This document shows, one piece after another, positions 55,098-64,000 of a stretch of DNA of 64,000 nucleotides. Below the pieces are notes generated by a model. That model did not search any database. It was not told the origin of the DNA and was given only the letters and a program-made list of their open reading frames with translations. The DNA is from Giardia muris (Eukaryota > Fornicata > Diplomonadida > Hexamitidae), in assembly GCA_006247105.1 (NCBI GenBank), contig CM016926.1, positions 1,302,001-1,366,000 of the forward strand. Reading direction: 5' to 3'. Within the stretch, counting starts at the first letter, position 1. The number at the start of each line of letters is the position of its first letter. Position numbers and translations under genes: made by a program.

Positions 55098-57983
55098 TTA
55101 AAGGACCAAGATCGCGTTACTAGTCAGCTCGTCCAGGAAGGATACCAAGGCCTGGGACGAAAAGGCTGTGATATGAAGCCTTGGGCCATCGATCCGGATC
55201 TCGGCCTGGCTCGCGGTGATGACCCCTTCGTCAATATTGAGGACGTCCATCCTGGCCGCTTCCAACTGTGCCCTCAATAGGTTTGGAAGAGACTCGGAGC
55301 CATCCCGAGGCAAAACTACGTGATCTAATCGGGTATCGAAACACTGGCCAATGACTGGTTGGAGTTGATAGGCGGAATGGTCTCCTCCGGGTTGTGGAGA
55401 TCTGACCTCCATGTGCTTGACGGCAATCTGGAACTGCCCATCAACCCCGTAGAATGCTATATCCGCGTTAATTGGGAGGGTAACCCGGACTGAAGTCTCT
55501 CGTAGAAGGAAAGAGTTATCAGTCCCTCCAAGATGTGCAAGACTATAGGCGGGGTTTCCTGCTGGCAAGGTGGCAAGCCCGCTGACCTTGACATACTGTG
55601 GCTTCGTGCCTAGAATATAACTCATCTCGTCAAGGCCAATCAAACCGTCGATAAGGAGAAGGGAGAGACCACAGGCGCATGGGATCTCCACTTCATCCTT
55701 GGTCTCGAGGATATAGGCACGTTTTGGGTTATCCTCGATCTTCAGGTCAAATGCCAGTTGAAGTTCGTGTGGGACCTCCTCAGATATTGTTGACGTCTTC
55801 CCTAACTCTCTACAGATTCCATCGATGCGCGCATCTAGGGAGACATTAAAGACTTGTTCATTATCAACTGTGTATTGGAAGGCTTTTCGTAAAAGAGAAG
55901 TGGAATCGACTTGTCCTTCATAGGGAAGAGACGTCTCAACCGCGTTCCTAATAATCGTATCATTCCCCGCGTCAATGGAGCCCTCAGCCTCATCTGGCTC
56001 ATCGTCGACGGTGTCAAGAAGCTCGATATAAAGCGTATCGGGCCTCTTATCGTCATATCCCACATGACAAGTCTGACAGATTCGATCTATCACCAGGTCG
56101 AGGAGCAGTCCGATCTTATAGAGGGTGTCTGCCCCCATCTCCTCCTGCTGGTTTGAAGAATAGACCCCTTTATATAGCTGAACCGTGTAGAGATAGCTTG
56201 GAGATGCCTTCCCAGTATTTGGTGCCGTCCCCCATTGATTATGTAGCCCTGGGGGTATCGCATGTCCACAATTCGTATCAAAAGGAAGGAGTGCACTCAA
56301 TGAACTATGGTATGGCTTCCCACAGACATAAACGATAGGCGTTCTACCTTGATTTCGGACGTAATAATCAACGGGGTTGATACGTTGCGCCAGATAGTGG
56401 ACTAACAGAGAAACACACTGTTGCGTGAATGCAATGTACATCTTTTGATCATCCTCAAGGTGAGCCGCGTTTGGAATCCCCAGCTGCGCAAGAAGGAGCC
56501 TGACGCTAGCATTCAGGTCGATAGCGGGGTCAACATCAAGCCCGGTCGAAGTCTTACGAAGAAACGGGCCTGCTTGGTACTCGGGGATTGCAAGCTGCCC
56601 ACCCTGTACCGATTCAATGGCAGCCGTTGAATCGACGTCCTGAAGCTCATCCTCGACGATATTGAGCTTCTGGAACCGGAGAGGCTCCGTCAGGCGTGTA
56701 GCTTGTGAGGCCTGTTTAAGATAACGGAAGAAAATCCGTGTCATTGGGAAGGACCGTGCAGACTCACAGATGTACGGTAGGATAGAGGTAATAATGAGTC
56801 GGTTCCACTCTCGACTAAGAAAGTCTCGAAGGAAGCAACGTGCAAGGCCGTACGTCATGTACGGATCTGGACAGAAGACGAGAGTCATCACCTTCGCCTG
56901 TTTTAGGGCGAGGCGTGGGTCACTAGTGAAGAGAAAGGCCTTCTCTGCAAGCTCTCTCAAATACTCATGCTTGGTTGCCTTGAGCGTATAGAGATAGCTA
57001 TCACGTAGAGATGGTCGTAGAAGGATAGCGATATTGCAAGCTGAGTCAACGATGGCCTTCTCACCATGAGCCAGCACATGTATTCCATTGAGGCGAAGGC
57101 TAGCCAGGACTAACATCAATGATGAGGTCATATCTGCAAGACCATCACAGACGAAGAGAAGATGACCCAAGAACTCCGTCGATTGTCCAGCATTTCCAGA
57201 AGTGGCTCCAATGACGTAGCTCACTGTCATTGGGGAGAAGACCTTCGACTCGTCCACACCAATGTTGCGAAGTACAGGAACGCGCCGGATTCGTTCCATG
57301 GGGGCGACATTGACGAGTGCTGCAAAGGCCCCTCGAATGGTCCTTCCGGCCTCGTTCTGCTGACTTGCTGCGTGGCGTAGGCTCGTATACCCTATTCGCG
57401 TCTCAAGGAGGTCATTAGAAAGGTCGCAACAGCTCGTCAAACACATGACGATATCGGACGAGGTGTCTGCCTTAAGAGCCCAGAAGTATTGGTCGGGACC
57501 CGTACGGAAATAGGACCCATAGATCTGTTGTGCTATGGCAACGCGGTTCATCCCGGCGTTCTCGTCGGGAAGCTTTTGGATACTTTGTTGATCGAGTGCG
57601 TCATTAATTTCGTGCTCTGTCAGTCTAAGGAAGTCCTGGACGGGCGTTTTGTTGGCGAGTTCTTGAACGATGCTAAAGAAGGTAGCCAGGGCACCACAAC
57701 GGATCTGAACGAGAAGGGTGTTAGGGACGAAGACTTGTACGGTCCGTCCTAGGCGTTGGATGCAATGCATCAGGAGGGGGAGCGCACCCGAATGTGACTC
57801 GCGACCAGAAGTGATGAGGACCACGTCGACTTGCTTGGCCTTATCGTGATAGACTCCAAGATACTGGGAATAGGGCGGGGCGATCCCGCAGTCGACTAGG
57901 ATGCTCAGCTCGTTGATCTGAAGTTCGTACGCATGGACCCCGGTCTTATAGACGTCGAACAACGGGACGAGGTTACACTTCAT
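55098..57983 (-). CDS. CPSF2: CPSF2/CFT2-like subunit of the pre-mRNA 3' cleavage complex
   Basis: 961 residues. The N-terminus matches CPSF100: ELQINELSILVDCG, then VDVVLITSGRESHSGALPLL, which corresponds to the metallo-beta-lactamase block that reads LLSHPDPLHLGALP in the inactive human CPSF100. Metal-binding HxHxDH is absent, as expected for the non-catalytic partner of CPSF73. A beta-CASP-like region follows (about 250-430, with GHLLFVCDGLADMTSSLM and FCPDPYMTYGLARCF). A beta-rich C-terminus ends with LHITAFSSQALVSFLDEL. The complex recognises and cuts pre-mRNA at the polyadenylation site, which gives a link to the unusual 3' signals in this genome. Family assignment is fairly secure; INTS9 is the main alternative. 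An AATAAAC motif (57987-57993) lies just upstream, after the previous gene's stop. Confidence 0.7.
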   Translation of the reverse strand: MKCNLVPLFDVYKTGVHAYELQINELSILVDCGIAPPYSQYLGVYHDKAKQVDVVLITSGRESHSGALPLLMHCIQRLGRTVQVFVPNTLLVQIRCGALATFFSIVQELANKTPVQDFLRLTEHEINDALDQQSIQKLPDENAGMNRVAIAQQIYGSYFRTGPDQYFWALKADTSSDIVMCLTSCCDLSNDLLETRIGYTSLRHAASQQNEAGRTIRGAFAALVNVAPMERIRRVPVLRNIGVDESKVFSPMTVSYVIGATSGNAGQSTEFLGHLLFVCDGLADMTSSLMLVLASLRLNGIHVLAHGEKAIVDSACNIAILLRPSLRDSYLYTLKATKHEYLRELAEKAFLFTSDPRLALKQAKVMTLVFCPDPYMTYGLARCFLRDFLSREWNRLIITSILPYICESARSFPMTRIFFRYLKQASQATRLTEPLRFQKLNIVEDELQDVDSTAAIESVQGGQLAIPEYQAGPFLRKTSTGLDVDPAIDLNASVRLLLAQLGIPNAAHLEDDQKMYIAFTQQCVSLLVHYLAQRINPVDYYVRNQGRTPIVYVCGKPYHSSLSALLPFDTNCGHAIPPGLHNQWGTAPNTGKASPSYLYTVQLYKGVYSSNQQEEMGADTLYKIGLLLDLVIDRICQTCHVGYDDKRPDTLYIELLDTVDDEPDEAEGSIDAGNDTIIRNAVETSLPYEGQVDSTSLLRKAFQYTVDNEQVFNVSLDARIDGICRELGKTSTISEEVPHELQLAFDLKIEDNPKRAYILETKDEVEIPCACGLSLLLIDGLIGLDEMSYILGTKPQYVKVSGLATLPAGNPAYSLAHLGGTDNSFLLRETSVRVTLPINADIAFYGVDGQFQIAVKHMEVRSPQPGGDHSAYQLQPVIGQCFDTRLDHVVLPRDGSESLPNLLRAQLEAARMDVLNIDEGVITASQAEIRIDGPRLHITAFSSQALVSFLDELTSNAILVL

Positions 57984-58000
57984 TCCGTTTATTCAGGTTG

Positions 58001-58585
58001 TCAATCAGTTCTACAAGCTTCCAAGAGCGTCAAGACCTCCTCCTCGGTCTCTGGGTGTACGCGCTTGCAGGCTGCGACGGCCTCGTCCCAGAAAAGCTCG
58101 CCCTCGACGGGAATTAAAGCATTTAAGACATCCAAGTCACCCTTCATGGCGGCATAGATGAGAGCAACGTTATCATCTCCATCCATCGCCTTTCCTTCAA
58201 CGTCGACGAGCTCTCGTACTATATCCGCGTACCCATGAATGGTTGCAAGGATAAGCGCTGTCGGATGAGTAATTACCTTCCCAGCAAACTTGAGCTTAAT
58301 ATCAAGGTGGATTCCTGCCTCATGAGATTTGAGAGCCTTAACACCCTCCAGAAAGTTTTGTCTGACGGCCAACCCCAAAGCCGACCAGCCCTTCTTCGTA
58401 AGAGTCCCAGCCTGATCCAAGTACTCATGTACTTTCGCGATATCCTTGTTCCGTACCGCCTCCATCAAGCAGTCGTGGGCGGTCATCGCCTCTCGAAGCT
58501 GCTCGAAGACGTTCTGACTCCCTTCCAGGCTCCGGATATACTCGGGCGTGGCAATCTTCCCCGACGGCGAGGTCACATCCCCCAT
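58001..58585 (-). CDS. Small ankyrin-repeat protein (Protein 21.1 type)
   Basis: 194 residues made mostly of ankyrin repeats: about 36-55 (MTAHDCLMEAVRNKDIAKVH), 67-85 (GWSALGLAVRQNFLEGVKAL), 105-130 (THPTALILATIHGYADIVREL) and 138-160 (DDNVALIYAAMKGDLDVLNAL). The last 35 residues are an acidic helix. No other domain is present. It belongs to the large diplomonad ankyrin family and is presumed to bind proteins. The ATG faces SPEF1 across 10 bp, and the stop is followed by AATAAAC before the CPSF2 ATG. Confidence 0.75.
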   Translation of the reverse strand: MGDVTSPSGKIATPEYIRSLEGSQNVFEQLREAMTAHDCLMEAVRNKDIAKVHEYLDQAGTLTKKGWSALGLAVRQNFLEGVKALKSHEAGIHLDIKLKFAGKVITHPTALILATIHGYADIVRELVDVEGKAMDGDDNVALIYAAMKGDLDVLNALIPVEGELFWDEAVAACKRVHPETEEEVLTLLEACRTD

Positions 58586-58595
58586 TTCTTTTTGA
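58586..58595. promoter_or_regulatory. 10-bp divergent start region
   Basis: TTCTTTTTGA separates the ankyrin-protein ATG (minus) from the SPEF1 ATG (plus). It is T-rich, so the minus-strand leader reads as an A-run. Confidence 0.5.
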
Positions 58596-59324
58596 ATGGC
58601 ACGGGTTAGCCACGTGGTTCTGACGGATGATATGAAGCTTGAGGTGTACGATTGGGTGGACCAGGTCCAGCTTTCTCGGCCACGGAAGCTGATCGGCCGG
58701 GATTTCTCGGATGGAGTCCTGATGGCCGAAACGATCCACTACTTCTTGCCTAAGCTCGTGGACTTGAACAACTATCAACAGGTCTTCTCGGTCGAAGGGA
58801 AGAAGGACAACTGGAAGACCTTGCAACTGAAGGTGCTTGGGAAGCTACACATCACTCTTACCTCGGATGAGATCGAGGCCCTTGCAACGGCGAAGAACGG
58901 TGCGATCGAACGGCTTCTTTATAGGGTACGTGAGGAGATCAAAAGACTAGTCGATCGCTCAGGGTCCGCGAAGCAATCAAGACGTACCTCCATACCGAAT
59001 GAAAGATCAGGTACTCCACCACAACGAACAACACTTCAACGACGTAGACCACCAATGCCCGAGTCCCCAGAACAGCTATCCATCCCGGCCCCACAGCAGC
59101 CACTCCAAGTACCATCGCCACCAATGGCTCCATTATCACAGCCATCTCAAAGCTATAGCTTAGATGACCGTAGTATCTCCCTCATCTCCGACCTTCGTGA
59201 GGAAAACGCACTTCTAAAGGAGAAACTGAAGAAGCTAGAACAGCTCGTCAGGATTAAGGACGAGAAGATCACGACGCTAAGCAATAAGATCACATTTCTA
59301 ACAGATCAGTTACGTGGCAAGTAG
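58596..59324 (+). CDS. SPEF1: SPEF1/CLAMP-like microtubule-binding calponin-homology protein
   Basis: 242 residues. The calponin-homology domain (about 10-115) matches the SPEF1 type: VYDWVDQVQLSRPRKLIGRD, DFSDGVLMAETIHYFLPKLV, NWKTLQLKVLGKLH and GAIERLLYRVREEI all align in order with animal SPEF1. A Pro/Ser-rich linker (about 120-190) leads to a C-terminal coiled coil (about 197-240, LREENALLKEKLKKLEQLVR). SPEF1 binds along microtubules and bundles or stabilises them, notably the central pair of motile cilia and cortical microtubules. EB1 was considered, but the DFSDGVL and LSRP motifs are specific to SPEF1. The last 19 bp overlap the end of the opposing gene. Confidence 0.88.
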   Translation: MARVSHVVLTDDMKLEVYDWVDQVQLSRPRKLIGRDFSDGVLMAETIHYFLPKLVDLNNYQQVFSVEGKKDNWKTLQLKVLGKLHITLTSDEIEALATAKNGAIERLLYRVREEIKRLVDRSGSAKQSRRTSIPNERSGTPPQRTTLQRRRPPMPESPEQLSIPAPQQPLQVPSPPMAPLSQPSQSYSLDDRSISLISDLREENALLKEKLKKLEQLVRIKDEKITTLSNKITFLTDQLRGK

Positions 59325-60097
59325 ACAAACCCGATCGTCCGGTCAGTGACGGTGATGGGCCCCTCCTTCTCGATCACCTCCTCATTATCAGGCCCTAAGT
59401 CCAAGACACCGTCGAAATCGGTTAACCTGAACCACGTCTTCCCAAGCTTCCCATAGATACACCGAATGGTCCCACAAGTGTCAAGAACGACCATCCCCAA
59501 GAAGTCCCGCATCCATGTAAAGACCCCGCAATACTGCCGCGTCCAATCTATCTTCGGCTCTATCCGCTTTCGATGTTCTACGCATACAAGTTCTCGAAGG
59601 AGGAAGCCTATAGGGGTCTCCTTTGGCTTCCTATTCAGACGTCTTGTCCCTAATGTCTGCTCACTCTTCACCTGATCAAGCTCATGCAGTGATAAATTGC
59701 TATTCATCAGTGACTCTTCAGCGGGATCTGAAGACCCCAGGGCAGAAAGTGCCAAGGAACTCCCCAGAAGGCTATCCGCTAACGCCGATAATCGATCTGT
59801 CACTATGGACTTTGAGACCTGAAGAGAAGGTACTTTCTCTCTCGAGATGTGCGTAACTAGTTCTGTGAGCCTTGGAGTGACACTCCCACGTATGTGCCCG
59901 CTCGAGTGCCCCAAGGATGTATTGAGAGGCGTCCTAGATGAGGCTAGACGACAACGCGCGAGTAAAGTGTCGAGGGTCGCCGAGATTTCATCCCTATTCT
60001 GGGCCTCGGTGTTGGCCGTACTCATTAGTAGAGTTTCGATACTGTCGGTGCACGTTGACGAGTCTTGAGGTTGAGGGTACACAACGGGGGATGCCAT
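59306..60097 (-). CDS. Hypothetical protein
   Basis: 263 residues from the ATG at 60097. The first 150 residues are Ser/Thr/Leu-rich and probably disordered. The C-terminal 110 residues look folded and beta-rich, with several aromatic positions (YCGVFTWMRDFLGMVVLD, GKTWFRLTDFDGVLDL, TIGFVYLPRN). No family is recognised. The chosen ATG is only 2 bp from the ATG of the divergent helicase gene; a later in-frame ATG about 24 codons downstream is an alternative start. The stop lies inside the last codons of SPEF1 on the other strand. Confidence 0.6.
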   Translation of the reverse strand: MASPVVYPQPQDSSTCTDSIETLLMSTANTEAQNRDEISATLDTLLARCRLASSRTPLNTSLGHSSGHIRGSVTPRLTELVTHISREKVPSLQVSKSIVTDRLSALADSLLGSSLALSALGSSDPAEESLMNSNLSLHELDQVKSEQTLGTRRLNRKPKETPIGFLLRELVCVEHRKRIEPKIDWTRQYCGVFTWMRDFLGMVVLDTCGTIRCIYGKLGKTWFRLTDFDGVLDLGPDNEEVIEKEGPITVTDRTIGFVYLPRN

Positions 60098-60099
60098 AA
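60098..60099. promoter_or_regulatory. 2-bp gap between divergent start codons
   Basis: The plus strand reads CATAAATG: the minus-strand ATG, two A residues and the plus-strand ATG. Neither gene can have its own non-coding promoter unless it starts inside the other gene or uses an internal ATG. Confidence 0.5.
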
Positions 60100-62250
60100 A
60101 TGGATTTCGCCTCACCGTGGAACCGGTTACGCGAGCAGCAGGGCTTTCCTGAGCCTCTCCTAGAGGCAGTGACGATGAGGCTCGGCTTTAACCAGATGAC
60201 CCCTGTACAGGACGCCGTTATCCCTCTGCTTTGTCAAGAAAAAGATGTAGCCGCACAAGCCGAGACCGGTAGTGGAAAGACACTAGCATACCTTGTCCCT
60301 GCTCTTGCCCATGTTTCCAAGAGCTATCCGGCGTTGTGGACGGCTCCTTTCGGATCCACTACGTGTCTATCAGTTCATACACTGATCCTGGCCCCCACAC
60401 ATGTCTTAGCGCGGCAGATTTATGAAGTTGCCATCCGAATCGTCGACCCTAGCTACATAGAACTAGTGATAGGGGGCAGTCGGGCTCCCGAGGAAGTAAG
60501 ACAATCGGAGACCAAGACTGGGCTTCCACACGTCACCTGTCGTCCCATCATTGTTGGAACTATTGGGATTCTCGATTACTATATCGCCTCTGGAATCCTC
60601 TCCGTAGACGCTCTACGGATACTGATCCTAGATGAGGCAGACCGAATCATCTCAGTGCCCGCGTTCTCCATGCTTCTAACCCGTTTACCGAGCCAAAGGC
60701 GGACATGGCTGTTCAGCGCCACATTCGATGGGATCTCGGCTGAGAACTTCCGGAAGTTGATGCGGAACCCGCACCTAGTCAAGCTCACGGCCGATAAAAA
60801 GGAAGCGTATGAGACGGAGAAGGCGTATATCGTCCCAAGGAGCCTGAAAATATGGTACTGCATCGTCCCATACCAGGAAAAGGTGTTTTTCCTCCTTCGC
60901 TATATTGATACTCTCAGAATTAGGTATCTTCGGTCCGGCTCCATAAGCAAGCTGATAGTTTTCTTCCTGACGTGTGCGTCTGCGGAGTACTTCACACAGG
61001 TTTTCCAGGCGCTTTATAAGGATACGTCTGGCATAACCCTTCGTTGCTTTACGGGACAACAGAGTGCCGAAGTACAGCAGGAGAGCTATGGGACCTTTCT
61101 TTCAACCCCGGCCTTCTCGGTTCTTTTCACCACAGACGTCTCCGCACGTGGTCTTGACATTCCTGAGGTTGACAATGTCCTTCAATTCGACCCACCCACA
61201 CGCCTTGCCACTTACACACACCGGGCCGGACGTACCGCCCGCTGCTTCCGAACCGGCTCGGCGGGTCTGCTTCTCAGTCCGGAAGAGCTTGGTATTGTCA
61301 AACTCTTACGTGACGATGGTATCCCTATGCAATCGGTCTCTACGGACGAGATTTTATTATCACCCGATGAACTGATGTCCCAGGGAGGCTTGGATCCGAC
61401 ACTTTTCACACCACCACAAGTCCCAACGTTATTAGAGCAAAAGGAGTTTCAGGATCTTCAGAATCAGCTGAGGGAGGCAAAGCGCCGTCTCAAGGAGGCG
61501 ACGCGAGTTCTTGAGAAGAACAGGTCTAGGGTTGATCGAGCATCTAATAGCGTTCACACGCCCCAGGTCACGACCGACCGGATGCGCGACGAGCTCAATG
61601 AGAAGTTCTTGTTGCCGGTGAATAGGCAACGAGAGGAACTGGAGAAGTTCATGGCGATCGAGAAGGCCGAGTTTGAACGCCGCGGTTATATGCAAAACCA
61701 TCCATTGACTATTTTCCTGCGGAGGCGCCAACTAGCTGACCGGGAGGCGTTCGAACTGTGCCAGACGTGCTTCAACACCTGGCTTAATGGTTACCAGAAT
61801 CACGAGGCTAGGCTGATCTTTCGTCTAACTGACCTGCCCATTGGTGAGTATGGGAACTCCCTTGGGCTTCTGAAGCTCCCCGCCAGTAAGATACTAACCC
61901 GTATATTCATCAACTTCCAATCCTCCGATGTTATCGTCAATGACTTACAATACGCGAACCCGCAAAAAGAGGCCCAGCGGATCGCCCTTCTCGCCAAGCA
62001 GAATGCCAGGAAGGAGCAGATCAAAACTGCGAAATCGACTCGCAGACCGGGAAAGAGTGAGGAAGAGCGGGAAAGGGCTATCCAGAACATACTCACTTAT
62101 GGCGGTAGAAGAGCGGACGGGCGGTTCGCGAATGAGGTCCAGCTATTGAAAATGCTCGATCAGGGCCGAATCACTGAGGAGGAGTTTGATCGTCTTATTG
62201 ATGACGTCGCTCATGATACAAATTTAACAGGGCGTCGGCGCAAGGTATGA
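60100..62250 (+). CDS. SPB4: DEAD-box RNA helicase SPB4/DDX55
   Basis: 716 residues. The helicase core is complete: Q motif region MTPVQ (33-37), motif I AETGSGKT (54-61), ILAPT (Ia), DEAD (178-181), SAT (206-208), TTDVSARGLDIPEVD (motif V) and HRAGRTAR (motif VI). The C-terminal extension distinguishes SPB4/DDX55. LGLLKLP, a basic helix (QRIALLAKQNARKEQ) and VQLLKMLDQGRITEEEFDRL align with the DDX55 ending (RLLKKLKKGKITEEEFEK). SPB4 acts in the nucleolus in assembly of the large ribosomal subunit around 25S rRNA. Charged coiled coil at about 445-480 is extra. All catalytic motifs are intact. The stop is 7 bp from the convergent gene's stop. Confidence 0.88.
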   Translation: MDFASPWNRLREQQGFPEPLLEAVTMRLGFNQMTPVQDAVIPLLCQEKDVAAQAETGSGKTLAYLVPALAHVSKSYPALWTAPFGSTTCLSVHTLILAPTHVLARQIYEVAIRIVDPSYIELVIGGSRAPEEVRQSETKTGLPHVTCRPIIVGTIGILDYYIASGILSVDALRILILDEADRIISVPAFSMLLTRLPSQRRTWLFSATFDGISAENFRKLMRNPHLVKLTADKKEAYETEKAYIVPRSLKIWYCIVPYQEKVFFLLRYIDTLRIRYLRSGSISKLIVFFLTCASAEYFTQVFQALYKDTSGITLRCFTGQQSAEVQQESYGTFLSTPAFSVLFTTDVSARGLDIPEVDNVLQFDPPTRLATYTHRAGRTARCFRTGSAGLLLSPEELGIVKLLRDDGIPMQSVSTDEILLSPDELMSQGGLDPTLFTPPQVPTLLEQKEFQDLQNQLREAKRRLKEATRVLEKNRSRVDRASNSVHTPQVTTDRMRDELNEKFLLPVNRQREELEKFMAIEKAEFERRGYMQNHPLTIFLRRRQLADREAFELCQTCFNTWLNGYQNHEARLIFRLTDLPIGEYGNSLGLLKLPASKILTRIFINFQSSDVIVNDLQYANPQKEAQRIALLAKQNARKEQIKTAKSTRRPGKSEEERERAIQNILTYGGRRADGRFANEVQLLKMLDQGRITEEEFDRLIDDVAHDTNLTGRRRKV

Positions 62251-62257
62251 ATCCTCA

Positions 62258-64000
62258 TCATTCGTCCTGAGGGTCTACCCGTCCCTCCGTGGAGAGTAGT
62301 AAGTAGTGGCGCACAAACTGATCGATCGTCTTCGGAGACGTCGTCCTGAACCCGCGATAGGCGTAGATGAAGGCGCAGAGGGTAACGTCAAGATAGCCTC
62401 CTGTCCTGTCCGATGGGGTTCGCTCTATGATTGTTTGCCTATTCTCGTTGGAAGGGAACTCTATGTGCTCCCGACTAGCCTCCTCTGCATCAGAGGTGGC
62501 CGACGCGCTCATATCTACCGAGACCGCCTCACTATTATATTGACTTCCTTGTACGTTACCATGAATCGCCCCCATCCTTGTCGTAGCGCTTGCCGAGAGC
62601 AGAGCGTGCGATTCAAACGCCATGCGGTCGATGGGGGGGGCGTCCTCCCCCTTCGCGCAATTGTTCGAAACCATCTCCAAGTACTCAGGTAGTGGGATGC
62701 CACAGACGCAGGGTTGTTCGACGAACGAGACATATTGCCCTGTCACATACTGAGCCACGTCTGAGAACGTGGTCTTGAGCTTCTCGGAGAACGCCAGGGA
62801 CGTTTCTAGTTGGTCAAAGATGACACGTACGGATAGTGATGAGGCCGAAGGACAGCTGGTCACATTGGCATCCATCTCGCGAGCAGCCTCCGATAGGGCA
62901 ACACACTGGCTGACAGCGAGTAAGACTTCTCTCGTATATGCCCCGCGCGTATACGTACTATAGATCACGGGCGGGATGAAGGCGGGGGTCTCCGGGACGG
63001 CGGGGGTCTCTGGCTTCTTTCCTGTGGGCTTTTTGCCGGTTTCAGGGGGCGGTGGTGCTACCAACGGGTTGTAAACCACGTCTGTGGGGTCTTCGGGAAG
63101 TCCCTTCAGGTTTCGGAGGACTAACTCCATTATCCCAGACTTCTGGTAATTGAAGATGGTGAAGAGGGCGGTCTCTATGTCGGACATCAGCGGTGTCTTC
63201 TTAAAGGACTCAAGATACGAGCGTATCGCTAGCAATTCCGGGCTCTTTGTCACCTCTTCTTCGGATGCTCCTTGGACTCTTTCTTGAAGACCCATCAGAG
63301 CGTCACTGGCGGAGTACACTTTAGTTCGAAGGCCTTCGGACAATGCGAGACAGTCAACCGAAATCGATATAAAGGCATAGGACGTCCAACCCGGGTCCAT
63401 GGAGCTAAGGAGTCGTTGGACGGCACAACAAAGCGCGACGAGCGTCGTATGGCGGGCCAGTAGGTCAGTGAAGCCTACGGACTTCGACCCTTCACCTTCA
63501 TCCTCCCGTGTGCAAAGGGCTATTCGAAGCTGGTTGAAAGAACAAAGGGTGAAGTCCTCATCAACCAGCTGGAAGGCTTCATCGAATACGGGGAGAGCGA
63601 AAGATGCACGTTTCCCAGCTTCTTGCACCACACGGATTGGGAGGAGATTTTCGGCCGTGACTCCTGGTTGTTCTCCCTTTTTGCTTCCTCCTGTTGGTTG
63701 AGGCTTCTTCCCACCTTTGGCAGAGGGTGGGGCACGGCCTTCACCCCCTGGGACAGTCCCTGTCATCCCGCAGGCTAATAGGAAGTCAAAGATCTTATTG
63801 ACGAGCTTCTGGAAGGGAAGTGCATTTGTTCGGGTTGGAGCAAGAGAGATCTGAAGAAACCCTTCCCAATGCAAGAGCTCAAGGTAGGGAATGGGATAAT
63901 GGAAGGTTAGCCGGCTGACATACGTCGCTCTCCGTCGCATCTCGGCAAGGGGTGAGGAGTGCAGAAGATTGACCCCTATGAAGATGAAATACTCATAGAG
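62258..64000 (-). CDS. Hypothetical protein, 5' end beyond the window
   Basis: At least 580 residues. The frame stays open from the ATG at 63940 to the window edge (20 more codons, with plausible sequence such as LYEYFIFIGVNLLHSSPLAE), so the true start is probably outside. It is largely helical with two Lys/Pro/Gly-rich inserts (KGGKKPQPTGGSKKGEQP, and TGKKPTGKKPETPAVPETP). No motif was recognised. The helical arrangement with low-complexity linkers resembles large axonemal proteins, but I cannot name a family. It is convergent with SPB4 at 7 bp. Confidence 0.65.
   Translation of the reverse strand, partial: LYEYFIFIGVNLLHSSPLAEMRRRATYVSRLTFHYPIPYLELLHWEGFLQISLAPTRTNALPFQKLVNKIFDFLLACGMTGTVPGGEGRAPPSAKGGKKPQPTGGSKKGEQPGVTAENLLPIRVVQEAGKRASFALPVFDEAFQLVDEDFTLCSFNQLRIALCTREDEGEGSKSVGFTDLLARHTTLVALCCAVQRLLSSMDPGWTSYAFISISVDCLALSEGLRTKVYSASDALMGLQERVQGASEEEVTKSPELLAIRSYLESFKKTPLMSDIETALFTIFNYQKSGIMELVLRNLKGLPEDPTDVVYNPLVAPPPPETGKKPTGKKPETPAVPETPAFIPPVIYSTYTRGAYTREVLLAVSQCVALSEAAREMDANVTSCPSASSLSVRVIFDQLETSLAFSEKLKTTFSDVAQYVTGQYVSFVEQPCVCGIPLPEYLEMVSNNCAKGEDAPPIDRMAFESHALLSASATTRMGAIHGNVQGSQYNSEAVSVDMSASATSDAEEASREHIEFPSNENRQTIIERTPSDRTGGYLDVTLCAFIYAYRGFRTTSPKTIDQFVRHYLLLSTEGRVDPQDE

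Overview
The window reads as nuclear DNA of a Giardia-type diplomonad, a flagellated anaerobic protist. Evidence for this: long intronless genes on both strands with almost no space between them; AT-rich start sites with tiny leaders; matches to the diplomonad polyadenylation signal AGTRAAY touching stop and start codons; arginine deiminase with the extra C-terminal domain of the Giardia enzyme; ankyrin proteins of the Protein 21.1 type; and several flagellar and centriolar proteins. TAA, TAG and TGA all end genes here, which argues against the hexamitid diplomonads that read TAA/TAG as Gln. The species is not determined; a murine or other non-intestinalis Giardia would fit.

Layout. 1-8.1 kb: endonuclease III (cut by the left edge), a SANT/BTB (SANBR-like) protein, a beta-propeller-like protein, the axonemal adaptor CFAP206, a SHIPPO-like protein and a small unknown. 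8.1-27.8 kb: one 6,543-codon gene for a strongly degenerate dynein heavy chain. 27.8-36.1 kb: arginine deiminase, a coiled-coil protein, a small retropepsin-like protein, a 578-bp stretch with no recognisable gene, and SMC5. 36.2-45.8 kb: a 2,711-bp direct duplication surrounding TVP23 and a PHD/extended-PHD reader. Each copy carries a basic 130-residue protein and a type I membrane protein. 45.8-64 kb: an unknown, a giant SFI1-like protein, a RING/TRAF-finger protein, two ankyrin proteins, CPSF2, SPEF1, an unknown, the DEAD-box helicase SPB4, and an unknown gene running off the right edge.

The genes do not form one pathway. Recurring themes are the axoneme and basal body (CFAP206, SPEF1, SFI1-like, SHIPPO-like, dynein-like), DNA repair and chromosome maintenance (NTH1, SMC5), RNA processing and ribosome assembly (CPSF2, SPB4), and energy metabolism (arginine deiminase). 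Genome architecture is the most striking feature: divergent start codons 2-12 bp apart, convergent genes that touch or overlap, and polyadenylation-type motifs fused to the next gene's start codon.

The best candidate for something undescribed is the giant dynein-like protein. It keeps the dynein AAA ring order, but AAA1 has lost its ATPase motifs and almost no stalk or microtubule-binding domain remains. It looks like a non-motor pseudo-dynein. The near-perfect duplication, which left broken gene pieces at both ends, is the main structural event.
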